A stretch of 64,000 bases of DNA. Origin: Phocaeicola_A sp045647865 (GTDB taxonomy: Bacteria; Bacteroidota; Bacteroidia; Bacteroidales; Bacteroidaceae). Positions 45,559 to 53,529 of the stretch are shown here, piece after piece (the stretch's first letter is position 1; every line of letters starts with the position of its first letter). The notes beneath the pieces are model-generated. The model was not told the DNA's origin, did not search any database, and saw nothing but the letters and a program-made list of their open reading frames with translations. The position numbers and the translations under genes are program-made. The stretch is taken from the NCBI GenBank assembly GCA_045647865.1, contig JAZRMW010000005.1, forward strand, positions 1 to 64,000, read 5' to 3'.

Positions 45559-46257
45559 TCAACCAATATCTGTAATATGGCAATCATCCATATAGATGGT
45601 TGTACCATAATAACTATTGATGCCAAATTCAAAATAGTAAACAGTCGGTGGAACTTCTATTGTCTCGTCAAATTGTAGCCAAACGTTCAATTTATGCGGA
45701 AGGTATGTCAAACCATATCCACCTCCACGAAGAATGCGATAAGTATCTTCGTTATAGAATTTCTTCAACTCTTCAATCGATATTGTGTACTTTTCTGCTT
45801 GTTTTGTTCTGAAATAACAGTAGGTACGTGCTCCGTTTGCTTTCCATTGTTCAATGTAATATTTGAAGCGTATCCTTATCTTCTGGCCAGGATATACGGA
45901 AATCAATTGATCGATTCGTGCTGTATTCCCTTTTTCCGGTGATTGCATTTTGGCAGAATATTTTCCTTCATAGACAATCGTATGATTCATTTTTACGTTC
46001 ACATCATTGTCAAAAAGAAGCCAATCCGTTGCTTGTAAAAATGGAAATGTCTGCCATCTTTCCAATCCTCCATTTTTTAACAGATTCTCATTATCTTCCT
46101 TACAACAAACGGTATCACAAATTGTAGGATTTTTCCAGTTTGGCTCAACAGTGTCATCAATCGCATCCTCCACAATTTTGTCTATTTCATCCGTATTACA
46201 ATTGACCAAGATAACACCTATGAGAAATAAAATCAGATGAATAAATCCTTTTTTCAT
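45559..46257 (-). CDS. Lipoprotein with jelly-roll (carbohydrate-binding-like) domain
   Basis: MKKGFIHLILFLIGVILVNC at 46257 is a clear lipoprotein signal, although the frame is open upstream without a stop and joins the DUF1016 fragment. The mature part (LLKNGGLERWQTFP, VYEGKYSAKM, QLISVYPGQKIRIRF, then YMDDCHI) has the pattern of galactose-binding/CBM4_9-like beta-sandwiches. Translation from the internal ATG is the likeliest product. The alternative is a 430-residue fusion with its signal sequence buried, which would be unusual. Confidence 0.65.
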   Translation of the reverse strand: MKKGFIHLILFLIGVILVNCNTDEIDKIVEDAIDDTVEPNWKNPTICDTVCCKEDNENLLKNGGLERWQTFPFLQATDWLLFDNDVNVKMNHTIVYEGKYSAKMQSPEKGNTARIDQLISVYPGQKIRIRFKYYIEQWKANGARTYCYFRTKQAEKYTISIEELKKFYNEDTYRILRGGGYGLTYLPHKLNVWLQFDETIEVPPTVYYFEFGINSYYGTTIYMDDCHITDIG

Positions 46258-46851
46258 GTCACACTTTTTTAGTTCGCTTGTTACCTCGGGTAAAGTATCT
46301 TTGAAATTTGTCAACGCCTTACCTTCACGTTCATACAAGTTGGCATTCATGTGATTGAGCATCACATCACGACTCCATCCCTCTTCCATTGTCTTTCGTA
46401 CATAATAAAAAGCCTTTGCAGGTTCTTTACTATATTTATCCATCAAGAAACGATGATGTCCCCATGGAATAGAAAAAAGTATTTCATCCAATTGTGCCAC
46501 AAGCTGTGGCACTTTTTGTTCTTCTAATTGTGCCACAGCTTGTGGCATAATTACAATATACTGACTATAAAGAAGATAAAACTTTTTGCTATAATAGATA
46601 TTACGAACAGAAAGCCCTGTTGCATTAGGATTTCTATGCTGTAAATCGGCTGAGAGTTTTCTTATAACTCCTTGTCCCCAACGTTCTTCAACATGCAATT
46701 CTTCTATATCACGACTGAGTTCCCAATAATATCTCAGCAATTCTCGATTTACCTTTACAGATGCACGAACCTGACTCTGACGGTATCGCACACTAAGTTC
46801 CTCCACCCATTGCAGGTAATCCTTATCCAATATGTTTATAGACTTGCTCAT
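46258..46851 (-). pseudogene. DUF1016/YhcG N-terminal domain, truncated
   Basis: About 198 codons match the DUF1016 N-terminal domain (YWELSRDIEE, WGQGVIRKLSADLQ, LSVRNIYYSKKF, IPWGHHRFLMDK). The full protein should continue with a PD-(D/E)XK nuclease domain after ALTNFKDTLP; here that domain is gone and the frame runs straight into a lipoprotein signal peptide. The gene is therefore a truncated or chimeric form. It is the first gene of the island from its junction promoter at 46887-46917. Confidence 0.75.
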
Positions 46852-46886
46852 ACAGCTTTATGACATTAGATTCTCCTTTTCGCCCA

Positions 46887-46917
46887 CAAAGTTACCATAA
46901 ACCCATCAGAAAACAAA
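46887..46917 (-). promoter_or_regulatory. Junction-type promoter before the DUF1016 fragment (copy 4)
   Basis: TAACTTTG (46887-46894) and TTTG (46914-46917) are spaced 19 bp. Flanks match junction repeat 1 closely (cgcccacaaa, ataaacccatcagaaaacaa and ttgttttttа-like tract), but no terminator or CxCxMC remnant lies upstream. Confidence 0.75.
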
Positions 46918-47044
46918 ACATATCAGTTGTTTTTTAAAGACATTGTTAAATCCCTGCGAATTCGAACAGGATAATAAAGAGGGAATACCTTTCATTGTAG
47001 TCAACATCATTTGTATGAGTCATAAACAATGCAATGAAATGGTC

Positions 47045-47107
47045 GGAAGAATGGTATTCTTCCATCGCGAAGATTAGTAATCTTCCATTTATAAGAATGG
47101 TATTCTT
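47045..47107. repeat. Three tandem palindromes, 23-bp period
   Basis: ggaagaat-ggt-attcttcc (47045-47063), gaagatta-g-taatcttc (47069-47085) and aagaat-ggt-attctt (47093-47107) are three perfect hairpins with centres at 47054, 47077 and 47100. No ORF overlaps them convincingly. Confidence 0.85.
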
Positions 47108-47151
47108 CTGAACGGAGTTAATAGTTTATCGGTTGCCTTTTTATTTAATCA

Positions 47152-47290
47152 GATTTAAGCGTAATGCAGCCACATTTAAGAACTGTCGGGCGACGCTTAA
47201 GCGTAGCTGGATAACGCTTAAGCGTTAGTTCAGTTTCGCTTAAGAGAAAATGCAGTTACGCTTAAGCGATACTGGATTTACGCTTAAGCG
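47152..47290. repeat. Seven CTTAAG-centred sites, 21-22-bp period
   Basis: TTTAAG or CTTAAG cores start at 47154, 47175, 47196, 47217, 47239, 47261 and 47283. Three of them (third, fourth, seventh; also sixth) are flanked to give the perfect palindrome cgcttaagcg. Spacing equals two DNA helical turns, so all sites face one side of the helix. The stretch 46941-47452 has no supported gene. Confidence 0.88.
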
Positions 47291-47444
47291 ATAATTTGAG
47301 ACAATTTACGATTGTAAAATATAGCTGATTATCAATAATTTACGAGATGTATGTAATTTCGTTTTTATCAAAAGTGTAAACCCTTTCAGTAGGGATTTTG
47401 GGAAAATGTCTATTCTTTTAGCTAATTTATAGAACCTCCCTTCA

Positions 47445-47482
47445 AAAAAAATCTCCTTCACTCAACTGCTCGAGTGAAGGAG
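47445..47482 (-). terminator. Terminator after the Rid-family gene
   Basis: An 11-bp perfect stem ctccttcactc (47453-47463) pairs with 47472-47482 and is followed on the minus strand by eight T residues (47445-47452). Confidence 0.88.
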
Positions 47483-47511
47483 GATATGTATATGAGATAA
47501 ATAGTCGCTAT

Positions 47512-48639
47512 TTAGAATGCCGAAAACTCGGGATTTTCCATCTTCTTTACTGCCATGCACTCCATCTCGACCAACCAACCGGGACGGCAGACGGGGGCGA
47601 GGAGGAATACGGTGGGGACATTGGGGAAACGCTCGTCGAACATCTGACGGACAACACTGTAGTCGGCAATGTCGCGCAGATAGACGATGAGGTGAGCCAT
47701 GTGGTCGAAGGTGCAATCGGCTTCGGCAAGCAGGGTCTCCACATTCTCCCACATTCGGTGGGTTTGTTGGCGGATGTCGCCGGGATACATGATTTCGCCC
47801 TTGTTGTTGATGCTGGCCGTGCCTGAAATGAATACATGGCGACGATCGCCATAATCTACACGTGTGCCACGCTCGAAACTGACTCCGTATTCATAAGTGG
47901 GATTCAGGTGCGTGGGTGCATAGAGGTGACGAATCTGCTCGGGCTTTACTCCGTCAATGGCGTAGGTATCCATCAGTACGAGGACTTTCGGGTCGGCATG
48001 GCGTCCGGCAATACCTGTGCTGGCGATGAAGTGGGTCTTGTCCGTAAGATTTTGGGTAAAAAATACATCGTTGCGTCCCTTCACCACGCCGGCATAGTTG
48101 ACATCTACATTCTGTACAAAGAACCATGTGCGTATGCAATTGTCGGCCAAACGGCATCCTTGTTCGGCCAATTGCATCACATAGTCATTGAGTAGGATAC
48201 GTGTCTGGTACTCTGAATTGGTCGCGCGGTTGAAGGCTGAACCTCCCCACAAGTGGCGGTATGCACCATGCTTCACCTCGCAGAGGCCATTACCCAAGGC
48301 ACGTGTCTGCACATCGGTCATCAGATAGACCCACAATGCTATCTTGGAGCCATCCAGTGGAGACTGCTCCACAATGGAGAGCGCACAACCGGAGGTTTCC
48401 ATCTCGATAGCCATCAGATAGTCTGCCTGATTGGCCGCATCGCTCAGGAAATAACGCTTGAATACGGGAGTTGCACCCTTTGCCTCGCCTTGCAACAAGG
48501 TGTCGTATGCTTCCATCAAGGCATCAACCTGCTCTTTGTAGGTCAGTGCTGGATTGGTCACATGAATCATGGCGTGATATTCGGTCACACCACCCGATGC
48601 ATCGTATTTATAGAGTTCTATATCTGTATGATTCTGCAT
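47512..48639 (-). CDS. Two-domain Rid/chorismatase-like protein
   Basis: A 375-residue protein. The C-terminal ~130 residues are a RidA-type domain (VFISGTASINNKGEIMYPGD, then VFLLAPVCRPGWLVEMECMA with the conserved Arg). The N-terminal ~240 residues form a second related domain as in long Rid-like or FkbO-type proteins. RidA-type enzymes hydrolyse reactive imines/enamines; the exact substrate here is unknown. A TACTTTTG -7 element lies at 48660-48667 on the minus strand. Confidence 0.78.
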   Translation of the reverse strand: MQNHTDIELYKYDASGGVTEYHAMIHVTNPALTYKEQVDALMEAYDTLLQGEAKGATPVFKRYFLSDAANQADYLMAIEMETSGCALSIVEQSPLDGSKIALWVYLMTDVQTRALGNGLCEVKHGAYRHLWGGSAFNRATNSEYQTRILLNDYVMQLAEQGCRLADNCIRTWFFVQNVDVNYAGVVKGRNDVFFTQNLTDKTHFIASTGIAGRHADPKVLVLMDTYAIDGVKPEQIRHLYAPTHLNPTYEYGVSFERGTRVDYGDRRHVFISGTASINNKGEIMYPGDIRQQTHRMWENVETLLAEADCTFDHMAHLIVYLRDIADYSVVRQMFDERFPNVPTVFLLAPVCRPGWLVEMECMAVKKMENPEFSAF

Positions 48640-48911
48640 AGCTTTTTCTGTTACGGTTACAAAAGTACAGAATATTTGTGAATTACGGATAATGAATTGT
48701 AATTTTCATCAGAAAGATTGAAACAAAAGTGCTACAAACGATTATGGATTGTCAATTGGGAAGGAACATTTTCACCTTTTGAATGTTTAATATATCTATA
48801 CTCACACTAAAAAACATGAAAAGAAGAAACGAAGATAAAGGTAAATACAATAATACAGACTTTATAGCGTAAGTAGTGTAAAGAATCTTCATTTTAATTA
48901 TAAAAAAAGTC

Positions 48912-49472
48912 ATGGTAGGTTTATTGTTATTGTTTGCTTTAATAGCCATATTGCTTATCTGGTTCTTCTTGGCGTTTCCATTATATCTGATCGCAAAGAA
49001 GTGTGGAATCACAAATAACAAGAAAAAGTTCACACTCTTCATGTGTTCGCCCTTGATGGTAATGGGGGGATTGTTAATCGCTTTTTTCATTTATACAGAA
49101 ATATGGGGAGATGCCAAACCAAGGGAAGCAGACATGGACAAAGACCGCATTGAACGCATCACCAAGGTGAGATTACCCGATTTTGAGATGATTGACTTCA
49201 AACAAGAAAGCGCAGGATTTCTCCCTGACTACGAGAACACCTACACTATAGAATTCAAGGAGGAGTTGTCCGATGAATTCTATGCCAAACTCGATAGTTT
49301 GGTCAACGACGGAGTATGGAAAAAATATGATAACGGATACGGTTTTAATGCCAGTTGGGGAAGCAATGGAATGCCAACACCAGAGGGGGAAAATGAAAAA
49401 GAAGATCGTTTTTATGGTATCCGCATAGAGAAAGGAAGCAAAACGGCCACCATCACGGCAGGTGTGTGGTAA
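48912..49472 (+). CDS. Membrane-anchored hypothetical protein
   Basis: A 186-residue protein with two N-terminal hydrophobic helices (~2-28 and ~43-63) and a soluble C-terminal part (~65-186) rich in Asp, Glu and Lys. No family is recognised. It stands alone on the plus strand between the Rid gene and a repeat-bearing spacer. Confidence 0.7.
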   Translation: MVGLLLLFALIAILLIWFFLAFPLYLIAKKCGITNNKKKFTLFMCSPLMVMGGLLIAFFIYTEIWGDAKPREADMDKDRIERITKVRLPDFEMIDFKQESAGFLPDYENTYTIEFKEELSDEFYAKLDSLVNDGVWKKYDNGYGFNASWGSNGMPTPEGENEKEDRFYGIRIEKGSKTATITAGVW

Positions 49473-49481
49473 ATATTGATA

Positions 49482-49530
49482 AGCTACAAGTTACGAGTGA
49501 AAAAGAGACGAGCGACCACTCTTACCACAC
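49482..49530. repeat. Partial acgag-type dispersed repeat
   Basis: aagctacaagttacgagtg (49482-49500) matches one arm of the 58079-58174 repeat. The opposite arm and the GCCGCATGGC centre are absent or degraded. Confidence 0.6.
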
Positions 49531-49571
49531 ATAGGCCGTAATGGGAGTTAACCATTAACCAGATATAAATT

Positions 49572-49607
49572 AAAAAGGGGATGTGTTCACATAGGACACA
49601 TCCCCTT
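49572..49607 (-). terminator. Terminator after the ABC-F gene
   Basis: A perfect 12-bp stem (49575-49586 with 49596-49607) has a 9-nt loop and is followed on the minus strand by a T run. It also overlaps the end of the plus-strand gene region and may be used both ways. Confidence 0.85.
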
Positions 49608-49630
49608 ATAGGTTTCATACAAAGTATTCA

Positions 49631-51265
49631 TTACTTACGCTCCAATTCCCGCAAGTTTTCCATCTTTTTGGTTTCGAGGAATTCGTAAATGCCGCAAAGG
49701 TGTTCACGCACGCGCTGATTTCCGAATTCATATACCTTGGTGACAAGGCCATCGAGGAAATCACGGTCGTGGCTGACGACGATGAGTGTGCCGTCGAAAT
49801 CGATAAGGGCCTGTTTCAAGATATCCTTGGTCTTTATATCGAGGTGGTTGGTAGGCTCGTCGAGGATAAGGAGGTTCACCGGCTCGAGGAGGAGTTTGAG
49901 CAACGCCAATCGGGTGCGCTCACCACCAGAGAGCACTTTCACCTTCTTCATGGATTCCTCGGGGCCACCGAACATGAAGGCACCAAGCAAATCGCGTATC
50001 TTGTTGCGCACATCGCCCTTGGCCACATCATCGATGGTTTGGAAAACGGTGAGATTCTCGTCGAGCAAAGAGGCTTGATTCTGTGCGAAGTAACCAATCT
50101 GCACGTTGTGGCCGAGGGTGAGGGTTCCGTCGAGAGGGATTTCACCCATGATGCTCTTGACCATCGTACTCTTTCCTTCACCATTACGACCAACGAAGGC
50201 AATCTTGTCGCCACGCTCGACCATGAAGGTGGCATCTTTGAAGATAAGGCGGTCGTAACTTTTTCCTACGCGATCGGCTATGACCGGATAGTTTCCGCTA
50301 CGGGGAGAAGGAGGGAACTTAAGGCGCAAGCGTGAAGTGTCTTCCTCATCGACTTCGATGATTTCGAGTTTTTCCAACATCTTCACACGGCTCTGCACTT
50401 GCAGGGTTTTACTATAGGTTCCCTTGAAACGTTCGATGAAGTCCTTGGTCTCCTGAATCATCTTCTGTTGCTCCTCGTACTGCTTCTGTTGTTGCTCGCG
50501 ACGCTCTTTACGAAGTTCGAGGTAATGGCTATAGGTGGCCTTGTAGTCATAGATACGACCCATGGTCACCTCTATGGTGCGGGTGGTAATAGAATCCACA
50601 AACTTTCGGTCGTGGCTGATAACGATGACGGCTTTGGCACTGTTGATGAGGAACTCTTCGAGCCATTGGATACTTTCGATATCGAGGTGGTTCGTTGGCT
50701 CATCAAGCAAGAGTACATCGGGATTCTGAAGAAGCAACTTGGCCAACTCGATGCGCATGCGCCATCCTCCGCTGAAGTCGCTTGTGGGCTTGTTGAAATC
50801 TGTACGCTCAAAACCAAGACCGAGAAGAGCTTTCTCTACATCTTCCTCGAAGTGAGTGAGGTCGATGGCATAAAACTTCTCGCTCATGGAGGATACTTTT
50901 TCAATAAGCTCCATGTATGAGTCGCTCTCGTAGTCGGTACGTTCGGCCAACTCCTTGTTCATAGCTTCAATCTCCGCTTCCATCTCATGGAGGTGGGCAA
51001 AGGCTTGGCTTGCTTCTTCGAACACGGTGCGTCCGTCCTCGGTCATCAGATGCTGAGGGAGGTAAGCTACTACGCAATCTTTGGGTGCAGAGACTTTTCC
51101 GCGAGTGGGTTGGCGTACTCCGGCCAAAATTTTCAATAGAGTACTTTTACCTGCACCGTTTTTCCCCATAAGGGCGATGCGGTCCTTTTCATTGATTTGG
51201 AATGAAATGTCACTAAAGAGAGTGGTGCCTCCGAACTCTACGGTGAGGCCGTCAACTGAAATCAT
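49631..51265 (-). CDS. ABC-F family ATPase
   Basis: The start at 51265 (MISVDGLTVEFGG) was chosen over the longer frame. The protein has two ABC domains, each with Walker A (GKNGAGKST and GRNGEGKST), a signature (FSGGWRMR and LSGGERTR) and Walker B (LLLDEPTNHLD and LILDEPTNHLD), with a charged linker of about 80 residues between them. There are no membrane segments. ABC-F proteins act on the ribosome, in translation control or antibiotic protection; which one applies cannot be told here. Confidence 0.92.
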   Translation of the reverse strand: MISVDGLTVEFGGTTLFSDISFQINEKDRIALMGKNGAGKSTLLKILAGVRQPTRGKVSAPKDCVVAYLPQHLMTEDGRTVFEEASQAFAHLHEMEAEIEAMNKELAERTDYESDSYMELIEKVSSMSEKFYAIDLTHFEEDVEKALLGLGFERTDFNKPTSDFSGGWRMRIELAKLLLQNPDVLLLDEPTNHLDIESIQWLEEFLINSAKAVIVISHDRKFVDSITTRTIEVTMGRIYDYKATYSHYLELRKERREQQQKQYEEQQKMIQETKDFIERFKGTYSKTLQVQSRVKMLEKLEIIEVDEEDTSRLRLKFPPSPRSGNYPVIADRVGKSYDRLIFKDATFMVERGDKIAFVGRNGEGKSTMVKSIMGEIPLDGTLTLGHNVQIGYFAQNQASLLDENLTVFQTIDDVAKGDVRNKIRDLLGAFMFGGPEESMKKVKVLSGGERTRLALLKLLLEPVNLLILDEPTNHLDIKTKDILKQALIDFDGTLIVVSHDRDFLDGLVTKVYEFGNQRVREHLCGIYEFLETKKMENLRELERK

Positions 51266-51290
51266 ATTGTTATATATAATAAGAAAAGAG

Positions 51291-51350
51291 ACCCTCCCCC
51301 TTGCTTCTCCCAAGGGAGGGGCAAGGGGGAGGGCCCGCTGTTATGTTTTT
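51291..51350. repeat. Hairpin repeat, ccctcccccttgc type
   Basis: ccctcccccttgc (51292-51304) is complementary to gcaagggggaggg (51321-51333) with a small inner stem ctccc/gggag. The adjoining cccgctgttatg matches, in reverse complement, the aaccagcgg side of the repeat at 19340, so the two are family members. Confidence 0.8.
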
Positions 51351-51351
51351 T

Positions 51352-52869
51352 TTATCCAAAGAATCCTATGTTACCCAACATGATCAACATGCCATAGCCC
51401 AATACCAAGCCGATGATACCCATGATGAGTCCAGCCTTGGCCATGTATTTCTGTTCAATCATACCAGTACCGTGAGCCAATGCATTCGGAGGAGTAGAGA
51501 TAGGCAAGCACATAGCCATAGAAGCGGCGATGGCGATACCGATCAGCAAGCAGGCTACACCACCCAGAGGAGCCAGCTCGGCGGTCATACTCTTACCAAC
51601 TACGGCAAGGATAGGCACCAAGAGGGCGGCAGTAGCGGTGTTGGAGATGAAGTTTGAAAGTGTGTAGCAGATGATACCACCACCAATCAATACCAACAAT
51701 GCAGGCCATGTGTTGAACGGAATGGCGTTGATGAGGTTGTTGGCCAATCCTGTCTCATTCAAGGCTACACCAAGGGCGAAACCGCCGGCAACCATCCAAA
51801 GTACGGCCCAGTTGATTTCTTCCAGGTCGCGACGAGTCAAGACACCAATACCGGCAAATACGGCTACTGGCAACAAGGCTACAACGTTAGAGTTTACTCC
51901 AGTCACCTTATCTGTAATCCACAACAATACGGTAACAGCAAATGTGATGTAAACGATGATTGAACGCCAGTCTTTCTTTGCCTCACCTTCAATCTTCAAT
52001 TCGATATTCTTCTGCTTGAAGGGGAACATCTTCAAAAGAAGGAACCATCCGATAACGAGAATCAAAATGGTGAAGGGCAACATGAACATCATCCATTCAC
52101 CGAAACCAAGGTTCATGTTCAAACCTTCGGGATCGTTCAAGTACTTCAAGGCAATGGCATTCGGAGGAGTACCGATAGGAGTACCCAAACCACCTACGTT
52201 GGCACCGATGGGGATAGCCATGGCCAAAGCAATCTTACCCTTACCGTCTGCGGGGAGAGCCTTCAATACGGGCGCCAAGAAGGTCAACATCATAGCGGCA
52301 GTAGCAGTGTTGCTCAAGAACATAGAGAAGATTCCTGTTACCAATACGAAGCCGAGCAATACGAAACGTGACTGAGTTCCGAAAGGCTTCAGCATAACCT
52401 TGGCCAATGCTGAGTCCATACCGGTCTTAGTAGCGGCAATAGCCAATACAAAACCACCCAAGAACAGCATGATGATGGGGTCAGCAAAGCAGTAAACGAT
52501 AGACTTATATTTAATGAGTGTACCAAGTTGTGAAGCATCGTAACCTTCACGGAAAAGCCACAAAGCACTGTCGGAAGCAGTGAAAAGCAGTACAACCATG
52601 ACGATTACTGAAGTTACCCATGCAGGCACGGCTTCGAAAATCCACATCAAAGTGGCGAATGCGAATACGGCGATTACGCGTTGTTCTACAAGAGTCAAAC
52701 CCTCAATTCCGAAAGAACTGGTCGGGAGTAACCACAAAAGCAGAGATACACCTACTGCTACAAGAATTTTGATTACGTTTGAAAGCGTATTGTCATCAGA
52801 CAAACGTCTCTCTTTTCTCTTCTTTTGGTATTCTTCTACCAAATGAAAACCTGGAAAAATTTTAAACAT
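51352..52869 (-). CDS. SLC13/DASS family sodium-coupled anion transporter
   Basis: A 505-residue protein with about eleven hydrophobic segments and the two family Ser-Asn-Thr motifs: FLSNTATAAMMLTFLAP and FISNTATAALLVPI. The segment GGLGTPIGTPPNAIAL is also conserved. It would import C4-dicarboxylates, citrate or sulfate-like anions with Na+. Dicarboxylate fits the fermentative metabolism suggested by oad and mut genes, but substrate is not determined. Confidence 0.9.
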   Translation of the reverse strand: MFKIFPGFHLVEEYQKKRKERRLSDDNTLSNVIKILVAVGVSLLLWLLPTSSFGIEGLTLVEQRVIAVFAFATLMWIFEAVPAWVTSVIVMVVLLFTASDSALWLFREGYDASQLGTLIKYKSIVYCFADPIIMLFLGGFVLAIAATKTGMDSALAKVMLKPFGTQSRFVLLGFVLVTGIFSMFLSNTATAAMMLTFLAPVLKALPADGKGKIALAMAIPIGANVGGLGTPIGTPPNAIALKYLNDPEGLNMNLGFGEWMMFMLPFTILILVIGWFLLLKMFPFKQKNIELKIEGEAKKDWRSIIVYITFAVTVLLWITDKVTGVNSNVVALLPVAVFAGIGVLTRRDLEEINWAVLWMVAGGFALGVALNETGLANNLINAIPFNTWPALLVLIGGGIICYTLSNFISNTATAALLVPILAVVGKSMTAELAPLGGVACLLIGIAIAASMAMCLPISTPPNALAHGTGMIEQKYMAKAGLIMGIIGLVLGYGMLIMLGNIGFFG

Positions 52870-53106
52870 ACGATAATATTAATTTGTTAAAAGTTAAATA
52901 TTTTTTTTCTTGTTGGGTTTGTTGGATCGTGCATCGTTTCTTCCCGTTTGATTGGCGTATGCAGGGGCCGGAAGCTTGTTGTAGAATCAACCAAGAATTC
53001 CTTTATGGCGAAATGGTTTATTCTGTATTTCAATCTTGCCACACGTCCTATCGTAATGATACTACACAGTACGCCTATCTACTTCGGAGATACCAATGCG
53101 TTGATT

Positions 53107-53188
53107 TGCTAATGTGCCAATTGTGGACTTTCGCCATTGGTGAAGTGCCGTATGTTTATTGTCAAATTTGCATATTGGCACATTAGCA
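53107..53188. repeat. Inverted repeat, gctaatgtgccaat type
   Basis: tgctaatgtgccaat (53107-53121) is perfectly complementary to attggcacattagca (53174-53188). The 15-bp stem encloses 52 nt. It would lie in the leader of the SLC13 mRNA. Confidence 0.8.
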
Positions 53189-53205
53189 CATCGCTAAAAC
53201 TGCTG

Positions 53206-53238
53206 CAAAATTACCCTAAAAAAGCCAACTGACACAAG
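53206..53238 (-). promoter_or_regulatory. Candidate SLC13 promoter
   Basis: TAATTTTG (53206-53213, minus strand) fits the -7 consensus, with a CTTG element about 21 bp upstream. It implies a leader of over 300 nt that contains the inverted repeat at 53107-53188. Confidence 0.4.
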
Positions 53239-53461
53239 CTTCTTTTTACATTTTTATTAAGTTTTCATGCAAATGTAAGAAAAGCTTGTGTACCTAAATA
53301 TAAATAGGTGTGTATTGCTATGTCGGGGTGACAATTCTGAAGGATAATGCCTCGTTGGTCGCAATTGTCATGAATGATTTTCTTTCCTGTCCTTCCGTAA
53401 TTTTTTTCAGGTAGGAGAGAAAAATGCGAAGGTAATATACCTTATTTATCATTTATTTCCT

Positions 53462-53469
53462 TACCTTTG
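53462..53469 (+). promoter_or_regulatory. -7 element of the mutA promoter
   Basis: TACCTTTG fits TAnnTTTG, with a 60-nt leader to the mutA ATG. The -33 element is not well defined. Confidence 0.55.
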
Positions 53470-53529
53470 CACGGTAATATGTAAAAAATGCATACAGAAA
53501 ACATAGATATTAACCATTAAAACAAAGCT

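Larger units (their letters stand above)
52870..53529. other. Gene-free spacer between SLC13 and mutA
   Basis: The 660-bp spacer holds a promoter for each side and the inverted repeat 53107-53188. A 100-codon plus-strand frame (52884-53186) has no start context, no family features and ends inside the inverted repeat, so it is not called. Confidence 0.6.

Noticed and set aside
36461..46940. Prophage or integrative element
   Set aside because: RhuM and KilA-N are often phage-linked, but there is no integrase, terminase, structural gene or relaxase in the window.
47045..47290. CRISPR-like array
   Set aside because: Repeat cores are only 6-10 bp and palindromic with 11-16-bp spacers that share words. 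No cas genes are near.
48752..49090. 112-codon minus-strand frame
   Set aside because: It overlaps the better supported plus-strand membrane protein gene, whose frame has a coherent hydrophobic start and soluble tail.
52884..53186. 100-codon plus-strand frame
   Set aside because: It has no recognisable start context or domain, is rich in Cys and Tyr as in random AT sequence, and ends inside an inverted repeat.
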